Shown: one piece after another, positions 35,264 through 45,400 of the stretch
Layout: each line of letters opens with the position of its first letter
How positions within the stretch are numbered: the stretch's first letter is position 1
Assembly: GCF_018130465.1 (NCBI RefSeq)
Contig: NZ_JAFCKJ010000002.1
Span: forward strand, 310,001-374,000
DNA length: 64,000 nucleotides
Origin: Bradyrhizobium canariense
Lineage (GTDB): Bacteria; Pseudomonadota; Alphaproteobacteria; Rhizobiales; Xanthobacteraceae
Reading direction: 5' to 3'
Notes under the pieces: generated by a model
What the model was told of the DNA's origin: nothing
What the model saw: only the letters and a program-made list of their open reading frames with translations
Database searches by the model: none
Program-made: the position numbers and the translations under genes

Positions 35264-36481
35264 CTAGCGCTTGCGCTCGGGTCCGCAGACCGTGCCCTGT
35301 TCGACCATCGCGTCGATCTCGGACTTGGAGTAGCCGAATTCGCCCAGCACCTCGGCCGCGTGCTGGCTGAACTTCGGCGGCAGGCGACGCAGGCTCGGCT
35401 TGCTGCGATCGAGCCGGATCGGGGACGCCACGCCCTTGTACCAGTCCTTCTCGATAACATCGCCGCGGGCGATCGTGTGCGGGTTGGTCAACGCCTGGTC
35501 GATCTTCTGCACGGGGCCTGCGGGCAGGCCCGCGGCGAGGAGGCGATTGCACAGCGGCTCGGCCTCGTGCTGGCTGAACACGGCGGCGAGCTCTGCCCGC
35601 AGTGCCTCGCGATTGGCGATGCGGTCCTTGTTGCGGGCAAAGCGCGGATCGGTGCCGAGCTCGGGCTTGCCGATCTCCTTGGCGAGCTTGCGGAAGGTGC
35701 CGTCGTTGCCGACGCCGATGAAGATGTTGTCGGTCTTGGTCGGGAAGATCGCATAGGGCACGAGATTGGGATGCTCGTTGCCGGTGAGCGATGGCGGCTT
35801 GCCATGCATGAAATAATTCGCGGTGTGCGGATGCATGATGGCAAGACCGGTCTCGTACAGCGTCGTCTCCAGGAATTGGCCCTGGCCCGAGCGCTGCCGC
35901 TCCGACAGCGCCATCAGGATGCCGATCGCCGCATAGAGGCCGGTGCCGATGTCGACCAGCGGCACGCCGATCCGCATCGGTCCGCTCTCCGGCGAGCCGG
36001 TCGCCGCGATCATGCCGGTCATGGCCTGGATGATGGCGTCATAGCCTGGATTGCCGCCGCGCGGTCCGTCGGCGCCAAAGCCGCAGATCCGGCAATGCAC
36101 GAGGCGCGGAAATTTTTCGCGCAGGACCTCGTTGCCGATGCCCCATTTCTCCAGCGTGCCCGGCTTGAAGTTCTCGATCAGGACGTCGGCGCTCTCCAGC
36201 ATCTTGAGCAGCACGGTCCGGCCGCCCTCGGAGGCGAGGTCGAGGCCGATCGAGCGCTTGTTGCGGTTGATGCCGATGAAATAGGCCGCGTCCTCCTCGT
36301 GGAAGGGAGGGCCCCAGTCGCGCACCTCGTCGCCTGCGGGCGGCTCGACCTTGATCACGTCGGCGCCATGGTCGGCGAGGATCTGGGTGCAATAGGGACC
36401 GCCGAGCACGCGCGTGAGATCGATGACGCGCAGGCCGCTCATTGCGCCCGTGGCAGCTCCAGAACTGGCGGCTTCAGTCAT
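35264..36481 (-). CDS. CaiB/BaiF family CoA-transferase
   Basis: A 405-aa class III CoA-transferase (formyl-CoA transferase/alpha-methylacyl-CoA racemase group). The N-terminal pattern is LRVIDLTRVLGGPYCTQILADHGADVIKVEPP, and GYDAIIQAMTGM carries the catalytic Asp. Later blocks are GTGLYAAIGILMALSERQRSGQGQ and FARNKDRIANREALRAEL. It moves CoA between acids or acyl-CoAs; the substrate cannot be told, as the family is broad. No partner gene is adjacent. It is transcribed towards ugpB, with a 220-bp gap. Confidence 0.92.
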   Translation of the reverse strand: MTEAASSGAATGAMSGLRVIDLTRVLGGPYCTQILADHGADVIKVEPPAGDEVRDWGPPFHEEDAAYFIGINRNKRSIGLDLASEGGRTVLLKMLESADVLIENFKPGTLEKWGIGNEVLREKFPRLVHCRICGFGADGPRGGNPGYDAIIQAMTGMIAATGSPESGPMRIGVPLVDIGTGLYAAIGILMALSERQRSGQGQFLETTLYETGLAIMHPHTANYFMHGKPPSLTGNEHPNLVPYAIFPTKTDNIFIGVGNDGTFRKLAKEIGKPELGTDPRFARNKDRIANREALRAELAAVFSQHEAEPLCNRLLAAGLPAGPVQKIDQALTNPHTIARGDVIEKDWYKGVASPIRLDRSKPSLRRLPPKFSQHAAEVLGEFGYSKSEIDAMVEQGTVCGPERKR

Positions 36482-36657
36482 GCCTTCGCTTCCCCTGTGT
36501 TGAGATTGATCACAGGCCTAACGAGGTTCGCCTGAGCCAGCAATGGCTTCCCGCGTAGGGCGTCATGCAGGCCGGTTGCCGCAATCCCGCGGGATGGCAA
36601 ATCAAGCGGAAGCGGCCAGCCCGAGGGGGATCCCGAGCCGGCCAATCCACCATACGA

Positions 36658-37083
36658 TCAGACGACCGTCAGGCGGACGTCGACGTTGCCGCGCGTCGCG
36701 TTGGAATAGGGGCACACCTGGTGCGCCTTCTCGACCAGCGCCTCGGCGTCCGCACGGGCGAGGCCCGGCAGCGAGACGGCAAGGTCGATGTCGAGACCGA
36801 AGCCGCCGGCCGCGCGCGGCCCGATGCCGACGGTCGAGGTCACGGAGGCGTCAGCCGGAACCTTCGGTCCGCCCTGCGAGGATACGAACTTCATCGCGCC
36901 GATGAAGCAGGCGGCATAGCCCGCCGCAAACAGCTGCTCGGGATTGTTGCCGGCGCCGCCTCCGCCGCCGAGCTCCTTCGGCGTGGTGAGCTTGACGTCG
37001 AGCGCGCCGTCGAGGGTCGCAGCATGGCCGTCGCGGCCGCCGGTGGCTTTCGCGCTGGTCTTGTAGAGGACGTTCACGGACAT
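36658..37083 (-). CDS. ohr: Organic hydroperoxide resistance protein
   Basis: A 141-aa thiol peroxidase of the OsmC/Ohr family that reduces organic hydroperoxides. The peroxidatic Cys59 ([13 protein letters not shown]) and resolving Cys124 ([13 protein letters not shown]) are both present, as is the N-terminal [20 protein letters not shown] chose ATG 37083; the longer frame runs into the operator region. It is divergent from ohrR, its usual regulator, with palindromes in the 140-bp gap. Confidence 0.96.
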   Translation of the reverse strand: MSVNVLYKTSAKATGGRDGHAATLDGALDVKLTTPKELGGGGGAGNNPEQLFAAGYAACFIGAMKFVSSQGGPKVPADASVTSTVGIGPRAAGGFGLDIDLAVSLPGLARADAEALVEKAHQVCPYSNATRGNVDVRLTVV

Positions 37084-37110
37084 TTTCGTCTCCCTGTGTT
37101 TTCGGTGGGG

Positions 37111-37126
37111 TGCGATCTTTATCGCA
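37111..37126. promoter_or_regulatory. Perfect palindrome in the ohr leader
   Basis: tgcgat-cttt-atcgca, 27 bp before the ohr start. It could be a hairpin in the ohr leader or a further operator. It shares TGCG/CGCA with the OhrR-type boxes next to it. Confidence 0.45.
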
Positions 37127-37136
37127 AACAATTAGA

Positions 37137-37183
37137 TTGTGCGCAATTGAAATTATGGCGTCTCACATTTAATTGTTCGCAAT
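37137..37183. promoter_or_regulatory. Pair of OhrR-type operator palindromes
   Basis: ATTGTGCGCAAT (37137-37148) and ATTGTTCGCAAT (37172-37183) are two near-identical palindromes 35 bp apart, the second inside AATTG-TTCG-CAATT. An overlapping ACAAT-TAG-ATTGT (37128-37140) resembles the OhrR box of other bacteria. Position between ohr and ohrR makes OhrR the likely ligand, controlling both genes. Confidence 0.7.
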
Positions 37184-37223
37184 TGAATGTGCCGCCGGCC
37201 GGCCCCAGAATGGAGCAAGTCCT

Positions 37224-37697
37224 GTGAGATTCTCGATGCCCCGGAAACAATCGGCAGCGGACGCGCCGCTTCGCCTCGACAACCAGATCTGCTTCGCGGT
37301 CTATTCGGCCGCGCATGCCTTCAACCGCGTCTACAAGCCGCTGCTGGACCGGCTCGGCCTGACCTATCCGCAATATCTGGTGATGCTGGTGCTGTGGGAG
37401 CGCGACGACGTGCCGGTCAAGACCATCGGCGAAAAGCTGTTCCTGGATTCGGGCACGTTGACGCCGCTGCTCAAGCGGCTCGAGGCGGCCCACCTCGTCA
37501 AGCGCACGCGCTCGAGCGAGGACGAGCGTCAGGTGCTGATCGCGTTGACCCCGCAGGGCCACGCCTTGAAGGACAAGGCGCGCGCCGTGCCGCAATCGAT
37601 CCTGGCGGCGTCGGACTGCTCGGTCTCGGAACTGGTCGCGATGAAAGACGAGATCGTCGCCCTGCGCGATAGGCTGAATGCGGTGATCGGGGAGTAG
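37224..37697 (+). CDS. ohrR: MarR-family organic peroxide sensor OhrR
   Basis: A 157-aa winged-helix repressor. Cys23 in [10 protein letters not shown] is the reactive cysteine whose oxidation by organic hydroperoxide releases DNA. Winged-helix motifs follow: [35 protein letters not shown] and [16 protein letters not shown] prefer GTG 37224, with GGAG 8 nt upstream (37212-37215), over ATG 37236. An upstream in-frame ATG at 37173 lies inside an operator. It is divergent from its target ohr. Confidence 0.95.
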   Translation: MRFSMPRKQSAADAPLRLDNQICFAVYSAAHAFNRVYKPLLDRLGLTYPQYLVMLVLWERDDVPVKTIGEKLFLDSGTLTPLLKRLEAAHLVKRTRSSEDERQVLIALTPQGHALKDKARAVPQSILAASDCSVSELVAMKDEIVALRDRLNAVIGE

Positions 37698-37815
37698 GGG
37701 AGTTCCTGACCTCGCCCGGCTACGCCCTGCGGGCTTCGCCGCGGCAGCCTTCCCTCACTTCGCTACGAGCAACTTCCGGGCTTGCCGAGCCGAAGCAGGC
37801 GCAGCCTGCGAAGAC

Positions 37816-37891
<76 letters not shown>

Positions 37892-37986
37892 GTAGTTCTC
37901 AAACGGAATAATCCTGGTGGATCACTCCTGACCGGCGAGCCTGGTGACTCGCGCGGTGCACCCTTTTTCACAGATCAGGGCTGATC

Positions 37987-38397
37987 TCAAGTCTCTTCGT
38001 CACCGCCGACATCACCAATGATGTCGGTCACGTCCTCATCGCCCTCTTCGTCGTCGGCGATAAAGGTCGAATCATCATCGTCATCGTCTTCGATGGTCTC
38101 ATCGACTTCGATGTCGTCCTCGGATTCGGGCACGACGGCCTTGACCTTACCGGTGTTCTCCTCGGCATCGGCCTCCTCGAGCGAGACCTCCTCGACCTCC
38201 GCCGGCTCTGGCGTGGTGTCGGCGGCTGCTGCTGCGTGGCGGGCTTCGGCGCCGCGCGGTGCACGAGCCGGCGCGATGGGCGCGATCGGCACGACTTCAC
38301 CGGTATAGGGCGAGATCACCGGATTCTTGTTGAGATCATAGAACTTCTTGCCCGTCGTCGGGCAAATACGTTTGGTTCCGAGTTCGGACTTGGCCAC
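37987..38397 (-). CDS. FYDLN-acid protein (TIGR02300 family)
   Basis: A 136-aa protein starting MAKSELGTKRICPTTGKKFYD, then LNKNPVISPYTGEVV. This is the FYDLN-acid (TIGR02300) pattern of alphaproteobacteria, with a single short zinc-ribbon-like CPTTG knuckle. The rest is strongly acidic and repetitive (runs of Glu and Asp, such as DEDDDDDDS-like stretches at the end), probably disordered. The function is unknown. It is divergent from aroA and lies upstream of tRNA-Ala. A small AGATCA...TGATCT hairpin follows the stop. Confidence 0.9.
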   Translation of the reverse strand: MAKSELGTKRICPTTGKKFYDLNKNPVISPYTGEVVPIAPIAPARAPRGAEARHAAAAADTTPEPAEVEEVSLEEADAEENTGKVKAVVPESEDDIEVDETIEDDDDDDSTFIADDEEGDEDVTDIIGDVGGDEET

Positions 38398-38569
38398 GGC
38401 AGAGGAATCCTGGGAATGTCTGAAAAGCGGTGCTTCACTTGGCTAGTTGGCGGCCCGCTGTCAATAGCGCATTACGGGAGAACGACATGCCCGTGACGGC
38501 GGGGAGACCATGTGGTACCTGCCCCGCGAGTCCCGCAGGGACGTTTCGGGCCTATCCAAGGACATAAAC

Positions 38570-39907
38570 TTGAGCCATTCCGACAAGCCGACGCCGCTCC
38601 AGTCGCGCGCCAGCGGTTCCCTGACCGGGAAAGTACGGGTGCCCGGGGACAAGTCGATCTCCCACCGCGCCCTGATCCTCGGCGCGCTCGCGGTCGGAGA
38701 GACGCGGATTTCGGGCCTCCTGGAGGGCGAGGACGTCCTTAACACCGCCAAATCCATGCAGGCGCTCGGCGCCAGGGTCGAGCGCACCGGAGATTTCGCC
38801 TGGAAGGTGAACGGCGTGGGTGTCGCGGGGTTCGCCCCACCCAAAGGGCCGCTGGATTTCGGCAACTCCGGCACCGGCTGCCGGCTCGTCATGGGCGCCG
38901 TCGCCGGCTGCCCGATCTCAGCGATTTTCGACGGCGATGCCTCGTTGCGCAGCCGGCCCATGCGCCGGATTCTGGATCCTCTGGAAAAAATGGGTGCGAA
39001 GGTCCTCTCCGGTGGCGAGGGCGGCCGTCTGCCGCTGACCGTCCAGGGTGCGCGCGACCCGTTGCCGATCACCTACAAGACCCCGGTCGCCTCGGCCCAG
39101 ATCAAATCCGCCGTGCTGCTAGCGGGCCTGGCCGCGCCGGGCACCACCACCGTCATCGAGACCGAAGCCAGTCGCGACCACACCGAGCTGATGCTCAAGC
39201 ATTTCGGCGCCGAGATCACCTCGACGCAGGAAGGTCAGCACGGCCGCCGTATCACGCTCGTGGGGCAGCCTGAGCTGCATGGCGCCAATGTCGTCGTGCC
39301 CGCCGATCCCTCGTCGGCGGCATTCCCCATCGTTGCTGCGCTGATCGTCGAAGGCTCCGACGTCGTCCTGTCCGACGTCATGACCAATCCGCTGCGGACC
39401 GGTCTTTTCACCACGCTGCGCGAAATGGGTGCCTCGATCGAGGAAAGCGAAGTTCGCGGCGACGCTGGCGAGCCGATGGCGAAGCTGCGCGTGCGCGCCT
39501 CGAAACTGCGCGGTGTCGAGGTGCCGCCGGAGCGCGCACCGTCGATGATCGACGAATATCTGGTGCTGGCGGTGGCGGCCGCCTTCGCCGAGGGCACGAC
39601 CATCATGCGCGGCCTCCAGGAGCTGCGCGTCAAGGAATCCGACCGCTTGGAGGCCACCGCCGCCATGCTGCGCGTCAACGGCGTCAAGGTCGAGGTCTCC
39701 GGCGACGATTTGATCGTCGAAGGCCGCGGTCACGTTCCCGGCGGCGGCCTCGTCGCCACCCACATGGACCATCGTATCGCGATGTCCGCGCTGGTGATGG
39801 GCTGCGCCTCCGACCAGCCCGTGACCGTCGACGACACCGCCTTCATCGCCACCAGTTTCCCGGATTTCATTCCGATGATGCGTTCGCTTGGGGCCGACTT
39901 TTCATGA
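38570..39907 (+). CDS. aroA: 3-Phosphoshikimate 1-carboxyvinyltransferase (EPSP synthase), class II-like
   Basis: It catalyses step 6 of the shikimate pathway (shikimate-3-P plus PEP). The 445-aa enzyme has [19 protein letters not shown] (phosphate-binding Lys28), [11 protein letters not shown] (about 96-106), [17 protein letters not shown] and [13 protein letters not shown]. The block order resembles class II enzymes such as CP4, but the residue matching Ala100 of CP4 is Gly (G101). TTG at 38570 has AGGA 8 nt upstream. The GTG/ATG starts further upstream have no ribosome site. It overlaps cmk by ATGA. Confidence 0.95.
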   Translation: MSHSDKPTPLQSRASGSLTGKVRVPGDKSISHRALILGALAVGETRISGLLEGEDVLNTAKSMQALGARVERTGDFAWKVNGVGVAGFAPPKGPLDFGNSGTGCRLVMGAVAGCPISAIFDGDASLRSRPMRRILDPLEKMGAKVLSGGEGGRLPLTVQGARDPLPITYKTPVASAQIKSAVLLAGLAAPGTTTVIETEASRDHTELMLKHFGAEITSTQEGQHGRRITLVGQPELHGANVVVPADPSSAAFPIVAALIVEGSDVVLSDVMTNPLRTGLFTTLREMGASIEESEVRGDAGEPMAKLRVRASKLRGVEVPPERAPSMIDEYLVLAVAAAFAEGTTIMRGLQELRVKESDRLEATAAMLRVNGVKVEVSGDDLIVEGRGHVPGGGLVATHMDHRIAMSALVMGCASDQPVTVDDTAFIATSFPDFIPMMRSLGADFS

Positions 39908-40542
39908 TCATCGCCATCGACGGGCCTGCGGCCTCGGGCAAGGGGACGCTCGGCAAGCGTCTTGCCCACCATTACGGCTACCGTCACCTTGATACCGGCG
40001 TGATCTATCGCGCGGTGGCCTATTCCCTGATGCAGTCCGGTCATGATCTCCGGGACGAGGCGGCGGCGGTCGCTGCGGCGCTGGAACTCGATCCCGAAAA
40101 GTTCGGCAATCCCGCCCTGAAGACCCAGAAGGCCGGCGAGGGCGCCTCCATCGTCTCGGCGATCCCCAAAGTCCGCGAGGCCCTGGTCAATTTTCAGCGG
40201 CAGTTCGCCGCCGATCCGCCCGGCGCCGTGCTCGATGGGCGGGATATTGGAACCGTGATCTGCCCCCACGCTGACGTGAAGATCTTCGTCGTTGCCGACC
40301 CCAAGGTCCGTGCCCGCCGCCGAACCATGGAGGCCAAGGCGCGGGGCGAGGAGGCCGACGAGGCGGCCGTGCTCGCCGACATCATCGAGCGCGACGAACG
40401 GGACAAAAACCGGGCGATCGCGCCCCTGAAACCGGCCGCGGATGCTTACTTGCTAGATAACTCCCAACTGGATATAGAAGGCGGCGTCCGGGCCGCCATC
40501 GACATTATCGAGGCCGTCCGAGCGGGCCGGTCGCGGGGTTAA
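39904..40542 (+). CDS. cmk: Cytidylate kinase
   Basis: A 212-aa (d)CMP kinase. The P-loop [19 protein letters not shown] begins at residue 2, followed by [15 protein letters not shown] and the [20 protein letters not shown] substrate-binding segment. It makes CDP/dCDP for nucleotide synthesis and recycling. It follows aroA with a 4-bp overlap and precedes rpsA by 266 bp, the widespread aroA-cmk-rpsA order. Confidence 0.97.
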   Translation: MIIAIDGPAASGKGTLGKRLAHHYGYRHLDTGVIYRAVAYSLMQSGHDLRDEAAAVAAALELDPEKFGNPALKTQKAGEGASIVSAIPKVREALVNFQRQFAADPPGAVLDGRDIGTVICPHADVKIFVVADPKVRARRRTMEAKARGEEADEAAVLADIIERDERDKNRAIAPLKPAADAYLLDNSQLDIEGGVRAAIDIIEAVRAGRSRG

Positions 40543-40808
40543 GCCGCAGCCGTCATTGGAGGAAGCGCCCGCTCCCGCTCTTTGAGGTCGATGCTCTCGG
40601 TCCCTGTTCGGGGCCGACGCGATCCAGGCTCCGGACAAAAGATTTCCACGTATCGAATGCGCGGGCCTCAGCCGGCCCGCTTCCGCTGTTCCGCCTCCAG
40701 GTCGGACCAGCGAGCGGTCGCTCGAAGGTTCTGCGGACCTCCCGACACTGCGCGTGCGATGCGCCCATGAACCCAACGGCCGGCACGACATCCGCAACTG
40801 GAGAACAA

Positions 40809-42515
40809 ATGGCTTCGACTTCTGCTGATACCTATAGCCCGTCGCGCGACGATTTCGCCGCGATGCTCGACGAGTCCTTCGCAGGTGGCAACCTGCAGGA
40901 AAGCTCAGTCATCAAGGGCAAGGTTGTTGCAATCGAAAAGGACATGGCCGTCATCGACGTCGGCCTGAAGACTGAGGGCCGCGTTGCCCTGCGCGAATTT
41001 TCCGGCCCCGGCCGTGACAGCGAGCTCAAGGTCGGCGACGAGGTGGAAGTGTTCCTCGATCGGATCGAGAACGCTCTCGGCGAAGCCGTGCTGTCGCGCG
41101 ACAAGGCGCGCCGCGAAGAGAGCTGGGGCAAGCTCGAGAAGGCTTTCCAGAACAACGAGAAGGTCAACGGCGTCATCTTCAACCAGGTCAAGGGCGGCTT
41201 CACCGTCGACCTCGACGGTGCCGTGGCCTTCCTGCCGCGTTCGCAGGTCGATATCCGTCCGATCCGCGACGTTGCGCCGCTGATGAACAACTCGCAGCCG
41301 TTCCAGATCCTCAAGATGGACCGCCGCCGCGGCAACATCGTCGTCTCCCGCCGCACGGTTCTCGAAGAGACCCGCGCCGAGCAGCGTCAGGAACTGGTGC
41401 AGAACCTCGAAGAGGGTCAGGTCATCGACGGCGTGGTCAAGAACATCACCGATTACGGTGCGTTCGTTGATCTCGGCGGCATCGACGGTCTGCTGCACGT
41501 CACCGATATCGCGTGGCGCCGCGTCAACCATCCGACCGAGGTGCTCTCGATCGGCCAGACCGTGAAGGTCAAGATCATCAAGATCAACCACGAGACGCAC
41601 CGCATCTCGCTGGGCATGAAGCAGCTGTTGGACGATCCGTGGCAGGGCATCGAAGCCAAGTACCCGCTGGGTGCCCGCTTCACCGGCCGCGTCACCAACA
41701 TCACCGACTACGGCGCGTTCGTCGAGCTCGAGCCGGGCATCGAAGGCCTGATCCACGTTTCCGAGATGTCGTGGACCAAAAAGAACATGCACCCCGGCAA
41801 GATCGTTTCGACCTCGCAGGAAGTCGAAGTGCAGGTGCTGGAAGTCGATTCCGTCAAGCGCCGCATCTCGCTCGGCCTCAAGCAGACCATGCGCAACCCG
41901 TGGGAGGTCTTCGTCGAAGGTCACCCGACCGGTTCGACGGTCGAGGGCGAGGTCAAGAACAAGACCGAGTTCGGTCTGTTCCTGGGCCTCGAGGGCGACG
42001 TCGACGGCATGGTCCATCTCTCCGACCTCGACTGGAAGCAGCCGGGCGAGCAGGTGATCGACAACTACAAGAAGGGCGACATGGTGAAGGCCGTGGTGCT
42101 CGATGTGGACGTCGAGAAGGAGCGCATCTCGCTCGGCATCAAGCAGCTCGAAGGCGACCCCTTCGCCGAGCCGGGCGATGTCAAGAAGGGCGCGGTCGTG
42201 ACCTGCGAAGTGATCGAAGTGAAGGAGAGCGGCATCGAGGTGAAGATCACCGGTACCGACTTCACCACTTTCGTGAAGCGCTCGGAGCTCGCCCGTGACC
42301 GCAACGATCAGCGCGCCGAACGCTTCGCCGTCGGCGAGAAGGTCGATGCCCGCGTGATCCAGTTCGACAAGAAGGCCCGCAAGGTCCAGGTGTCGATCAA
42401 GGCGCTCGAAGTCGCCGAAGAGAAGGAAGCCATCGCGCAGTACGGCTCCTCCGATTCCGGTGCGACGCTCGGCGACATCCTCGGCACCGCGCTCAAGAAC
42501 CGCGACAGCAAGTAA
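40809..42515 (+). CDS. rpsA: 30S ribosomal protein S1
   Basis: A 568-aa protein with six S1 RNA-binding repeats (roughly 35-100, 120-185, 205-275, 290-360, 377-447 and 465-535), each with a GxVxxIxxFGAFV-like strand order (for example ITDYGAFVDLGGIDGLLHVTD). It holds mRNA at the 30S subunit and aids initiation on structured leaders. ATG 40809 follows GGAG; the upstream ATG 40767 adds residues unlike S1. It is followed by a strong terminator. Confidence 0.97.
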   Translation: MASTSADTYSPSRDDFAAMLDESFAGGNLQESSVIKGKVVAIEKDMAVIDVGLKTEGRVALREFSGPGRDSELKVGDEVEVFLDRIENALGEAVLSRDKARREESWGKLEKAFQNNEKVNGVIFNQVKGGFTVDLDGAVAFLPRSQVDIRPIRDVAPLMNNSQPFQILKMDRRRGNIVVSRRTVLEETRAEQRQELVQNLEEGQVIDGVVKNITDYGAFVDLGGIDGLLHVTDIAWRRVNHPTEVLSIGQTVKVKIIKINHETHRISLGMKQLLDDPWQGIEAKYPLGARFTGRVTNITDYGAFVELEPGIEGLIHVSEMSWTKKNMHPGKIVSTSQEVEVQVLEVDSVKRRISLGLKQTMRNPWEVFVEGHPTGSTVEGEVKNKTEFGLFLGLEGDVDGMVHLSDLDWKQPGEQVIDNYKKGDMVKAVVLDVDVEKERISLGIKQLEGDPFAEPGDVKKGAVVTCEVIEVKESGIEVKITGTDFTTFVKRSELARDRNDQRAERFAVGEKVDARVIQFDKKARKVQVSIKALEVAEEKEAIAQYGSSDSGATLGDILGTALKNRDSK

Positions 42516-42539
42516 GCGAAACGCAGGTTTCGCTGCATC

Positions 42540-42568
42540 AAAGCCCCGGCGCGAGCCGGGGCTTTTTT
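42540..42568 (+). terminator. Intrinsic terminator of rpsA
   Basis: AAGCCCCGGC-GCGA-GCCGGGGCTTTTTT: a 10-bp GC-rich stem followed by T6, 24 bp after the rpsA stop. Confidence 0.92.
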
Positions 42569-42713
42569 GTTGTGCCTGTAGCCCGGGCTACGCGGTCTTC
42601 GTCGGGCCAGGCCTTGTTTTCTTCAAATTGCCCCGCAATTGATGTATCCAGATAAGCTGATGGTCACGCTGTGACGGCACAACCCGCTTGGCCTTTCATT
42701 TGGAGATATCCCG

Positions 42714-43694
42714 ATGTCGCTCGATTCGGACATCATCGTCGATCGCCGCAGGATCCGCCGCAAGCTGACGTTCTGGCGCGTGGTGGCCGCGCTGATCGCG
42801 ATCGCGGCAATCGCAGGCTTCGCGCTGATCGCGACACCGGGTGCGCGCGGCACGTTCGCGTCCGCCGGCTCGATCGCGCGGGTCCAGATCGAGGGCCTGA
42901 TCCGCAGCGATTCCGATCGCACGCAGGCGCTGGAGCGGCTGGAGAATTCGCAGGCTGCCGCCGTCATCGTCCACATCAACTCGCCGGGCGGCACCACCGC
43001 CGGCTCCGAGCAACTCTATGATTCGCTTGTACGGCTCAAAGCCAAGAAGCCGCTCGTCGTCGTCGTCGAAGGCCTCGCCGCCTCCGGCGGCTACATCACC
43101 GCGATCGCCAGCGATCACATCATCGCCCAGCAGAGCTCGCTGGTCGGCTCGATCGGCGTGCTGTTCCAGTTTCCGAACGTCTCGGAGCTGTTGAAGACCG
43201 TCGGCGTCAAGGTCGAAGAGGTGAAGTCCACGCCGCTGAAGGCCGCGCCCAACGGTTTTGAGCCGACCAGCCCCGAGGCGCGGGCCGCGCTCGATGCGCT
43301 GGTGAAGGATTCCTACGCCTGGTTCAAGGGATTGGTGAAGGAACGGCGTGGCATGGATGACACGCAGCTCGAGAAAGTGGTCGATGGCCGTGTCTTCACC
43401 GGACGCCAGGCGATCGATCTCAAGCTGATCGACCAGATCGGCGACGAGAAGACCGCCGTGACCTGGCTGGTCGAGCAGAAGGGCGTCAAGAAGGGCCTCT
43501 CCGTGCGCGATTACAAGCTGCAGCCGCGCTTTAGTGATCTGCCGTTTCTCAAGACAGCGGCCGCAGTAACGCTGGAAGCGCTGGGTTTGGGCGCGATTGC
43601 GCATCAAATCGGGCAAACCGGCGTCGTACAGGCGGTCGATCGGCTCGGAATGGATGGAATGTTGGCCTTGTGGCAGCCGGCGGCGTCGAACTGA
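42714..43694 (+). CDS. sppA: Signal peptide peptidase SppA
   Basis: A 326-aa membrane-bound serine protease of the S49 family that degrades cleaved signal peptides. One membrane segment is at about 20-42 (WRVVAALIAIAAIAGFALI). The nucleophile is the Ser in VEGLAASGGYITA, and the general-base Lys should lie in VEEVKSTPLKAAP. The latter segment resembles the Lys region of family members, but I cannot fix the residue. It lies 145 bp after the rpsA terminator and precedes ihfB by 172 bp. Confidence 0.92.
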   Translation: MSLDSDIIVDRRRIRRKLTFWRVVAALIAIAAIAGFALIATPGARGTFASAGSIARVQIEGLIRSDSDRTQALERLENSQAAAVIVHINSPGGTTAGSEQLYDSLVRLKAKKPLVVVVEGLAASGGYITAIASDHIIAQQSSLVGSIGVLFQFPNVSELLKTVGVKVEEVKSTPLKAAPNGFEPTSPEARAALDALVKDSYAWFKGLVKERRGMDDTQLEKVVDGRVFTGRQAIDLKLIDQIGDEKTAVTWLVEQKGVKKGLSVRDYKLQPRFSDLPFLKTAAAVTLEALGLGAIAHQIGQTGVVQAVDRLGMDGMLALWQPAASN

Positions 43695-43866
43695 CCGGGG
43701 CCGGGCGAGCCGTTGAGGTTTTTCCCGTTCGACGCGTGCCGGGCCAGCCCGCTTTTTCGGCATTTGTCACGCATTTTCACGACGCTCAACCTTCATTTAG
43801 CGTCTTGACAGATCACGGTATTTTCACGGAAATGGTCATCCGCACGCTCCCGGGTCCTATCTCTCG

Positions 43867-44172
43867 ATGATCAAATCCGAACTTGTTCAGCGTATCGCCG
43901 AGCACAACCCGCATCTGTACCAGCGGGATGTCGAGAACATTGTGAATGCGATTCTCGAAGAGATCGTAGCGGCTCTCGCGCGCGGTGATCGCGTCGAGTT
44001 GCGCGGCTTCGGTGCCTTCTCGGTCAAGCATCGCCCTGCGCGTGCAGGGCGCAATCCGCGCACCGGCGCTCATGTGCCCGTCGACCAGAAGAGCGTTCCG
44101 TTCTTCAAGACCGGCAAGGAAATGCGCGAACGGCTGAATCGCGACCACCCGGATCCAGGCGCGCCGGACTGA
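43867..44172 (+). CDS. ihfB: Integration host factor subunit beta
   Basis: A 101-aa DNA-bending protein that works as a heterodimer with IHF-alpha in transcription, replication and recombination. The HU/IHF fold is clear: [38 protein letters not shown] and [13 protein letters not shown], the last being the beta-arm with the key Pro. IHF also assists sigma-54 promoters such as the one upstream of ptsN. The family-typical start is at ATG 43867, after a 172-bp gap from sppA. Confidence 0.96.
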   Translation: MIKSELVQRIAEHNPHLYQRDVENIVNAILEEIVAALARGDRVELRGFGAFSVKHRPARAGRNPRTGAHVPVDQKSVPFFKTGKEMRERLNRDHPDPGAPD

Positions 44173-44243
44173 GGCCGACCTCAGGGTTTCCCGCGGTCGC
44201 GAGAGATGCGGCCGCAAGCTTGATTCAAGGCGAGCGAGCCGAG

Positions 44244-44636
44244 ATGCGAAAATTCCTGACCGCGCTGATCGTGATTCCGCTGGGCCTGATCCTGATGGTC
44301 TTTGCCGTCGCCAACCGGCATTTCGTCACGGTCTCGTTCGATCCCTTCGTTTCCAACGACCCGTCCTTCTCGGTCACGCTGCCGCTGTTCCTGCTCCTGA
44401 TCGTGGTGGCTGCGCTTGGGGTCCTCGCGGGCGGTTGTGCCGTCTGGTTCGGCCAGCGCCACTGGCGGCGTGCGGCGCGCCGGCATGACGCGGATGCCCG
44501 GGCCGCGCGAGGCGAACTGGCCGATCTGCGGGCCCAAATGGTCGCAGCAAAGCCCGAGTCCCGGCGCCTTCCCGTTCCCTCCGGGGTAGGCCTTTACGGG
44601 CCCGTCGGGCGAGACAAGCAGCGCGCGACGTTGTAG
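44244..44636 (+). CDS. LapA-domain membrane protein
   Basis: A 130-aa protein with two membrane helices (FLTALIVIPLGLILMVFAVAN and LPLFLLLIVVAALGVLAGGCAVW) and a following basic, amphipathic cytoplasmic helix, the layout of LapA (DUF1049) proteins. In other bacteria LapA works with LapB in LPS assembly control; that role has not been tested here. A LapB-like gene is not adjacent. It lies between ihfB and trpF. An in-frame TTG upstream (44220) is a weaker start. Confidence 0.85.
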   Translation: MRKFLTALIVIPLGLILMVFAVANRHFVTVSFDPFVSNDPSFSVTLPLFLLLIVVAALGVLAGGCAVWFGQRHWRRAARRHDADARAARGELADLRAQMVAAKPESRRLPVPSGVGLYGPVGRDKQRATL

Positions 44637-44717
44637 AAGCGGCCGCAACCAAAGGCCCTGTTTTCCGGCCGCGGACCCGCGGCCTCGATTTGCTTTGAAC
44701 CCATATGCTTTGAACCC

Positions 44718-45400
44718 ATGTCCTTGGAGAACATGTCCCTGCTCGTCAAAATCTGCGGCCTGTCCACGCCCGAGACGCTCGAAACGGCGCTCGACGCGGG
44801 TGCCGACATGGTGGGGTTCGTGTTCTTCCCGCCGTCGCCGCGGCATTTGTCGCTGGAAGCCGGCCGGGAGCTCGGCCGGCAGGTGAAGCGGCGCGCGCTC
44901 AAGGTCGCGCTCACCGTCGATGCCGACGATGCCACGCTCGACAACATCATGGACGCGCTGTCGCCGGACATTTTCCAGCTTCATGGCAAGGAGAGCGTGG
45001 CGCGGCTGCGCGACATCAAGCAGCGGTTCGGTCGCCCGGTGATGAAGGTCGTGCCGGTCGCAACGTCGGCCGATCTCGCCGTGCTGGCCGGTTACGCCGC
45101 TGTCGCCGATCGCATCCTGTTCGACGCACGCGCGCCGAAAGACGCGACCCGGCCCGGCGGCTTGGGTGCACCGTTCGATTGGCACCTGCTCGAAAACCTT
45201 GAGCTCGCGCTGCCGTATATGGTTTCGGGCGGGCTGCATGCAGGGAACGTCGCCGAAGCCGTTCGCGTGACCCGCGCCGGTGGTGTCGACGTCTCCTCCG
45301 GTGTCGAGAACGCCCCGGGCGTGAAGGACCCCGAGATGATCAAGGCCTTCATTCGCGCCGCGCGCGCCAGCCAAGAGTCCAGCCAAGAGTTGAGTGTTCG

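Noticed and set aside
36590-36650. GGCC-rich stretch downstream of ohr considered as a terminator
   Set aside because: The arms do not pair into a stem when read in the correct polarity.
44690-44720. Duplicated tgctttgaacccat before trpF considered as a regulatory repeat
   Set aside because: Only two short copies are seen. They overlap alternative start regions and show no symmetry that would suggest a protein site.
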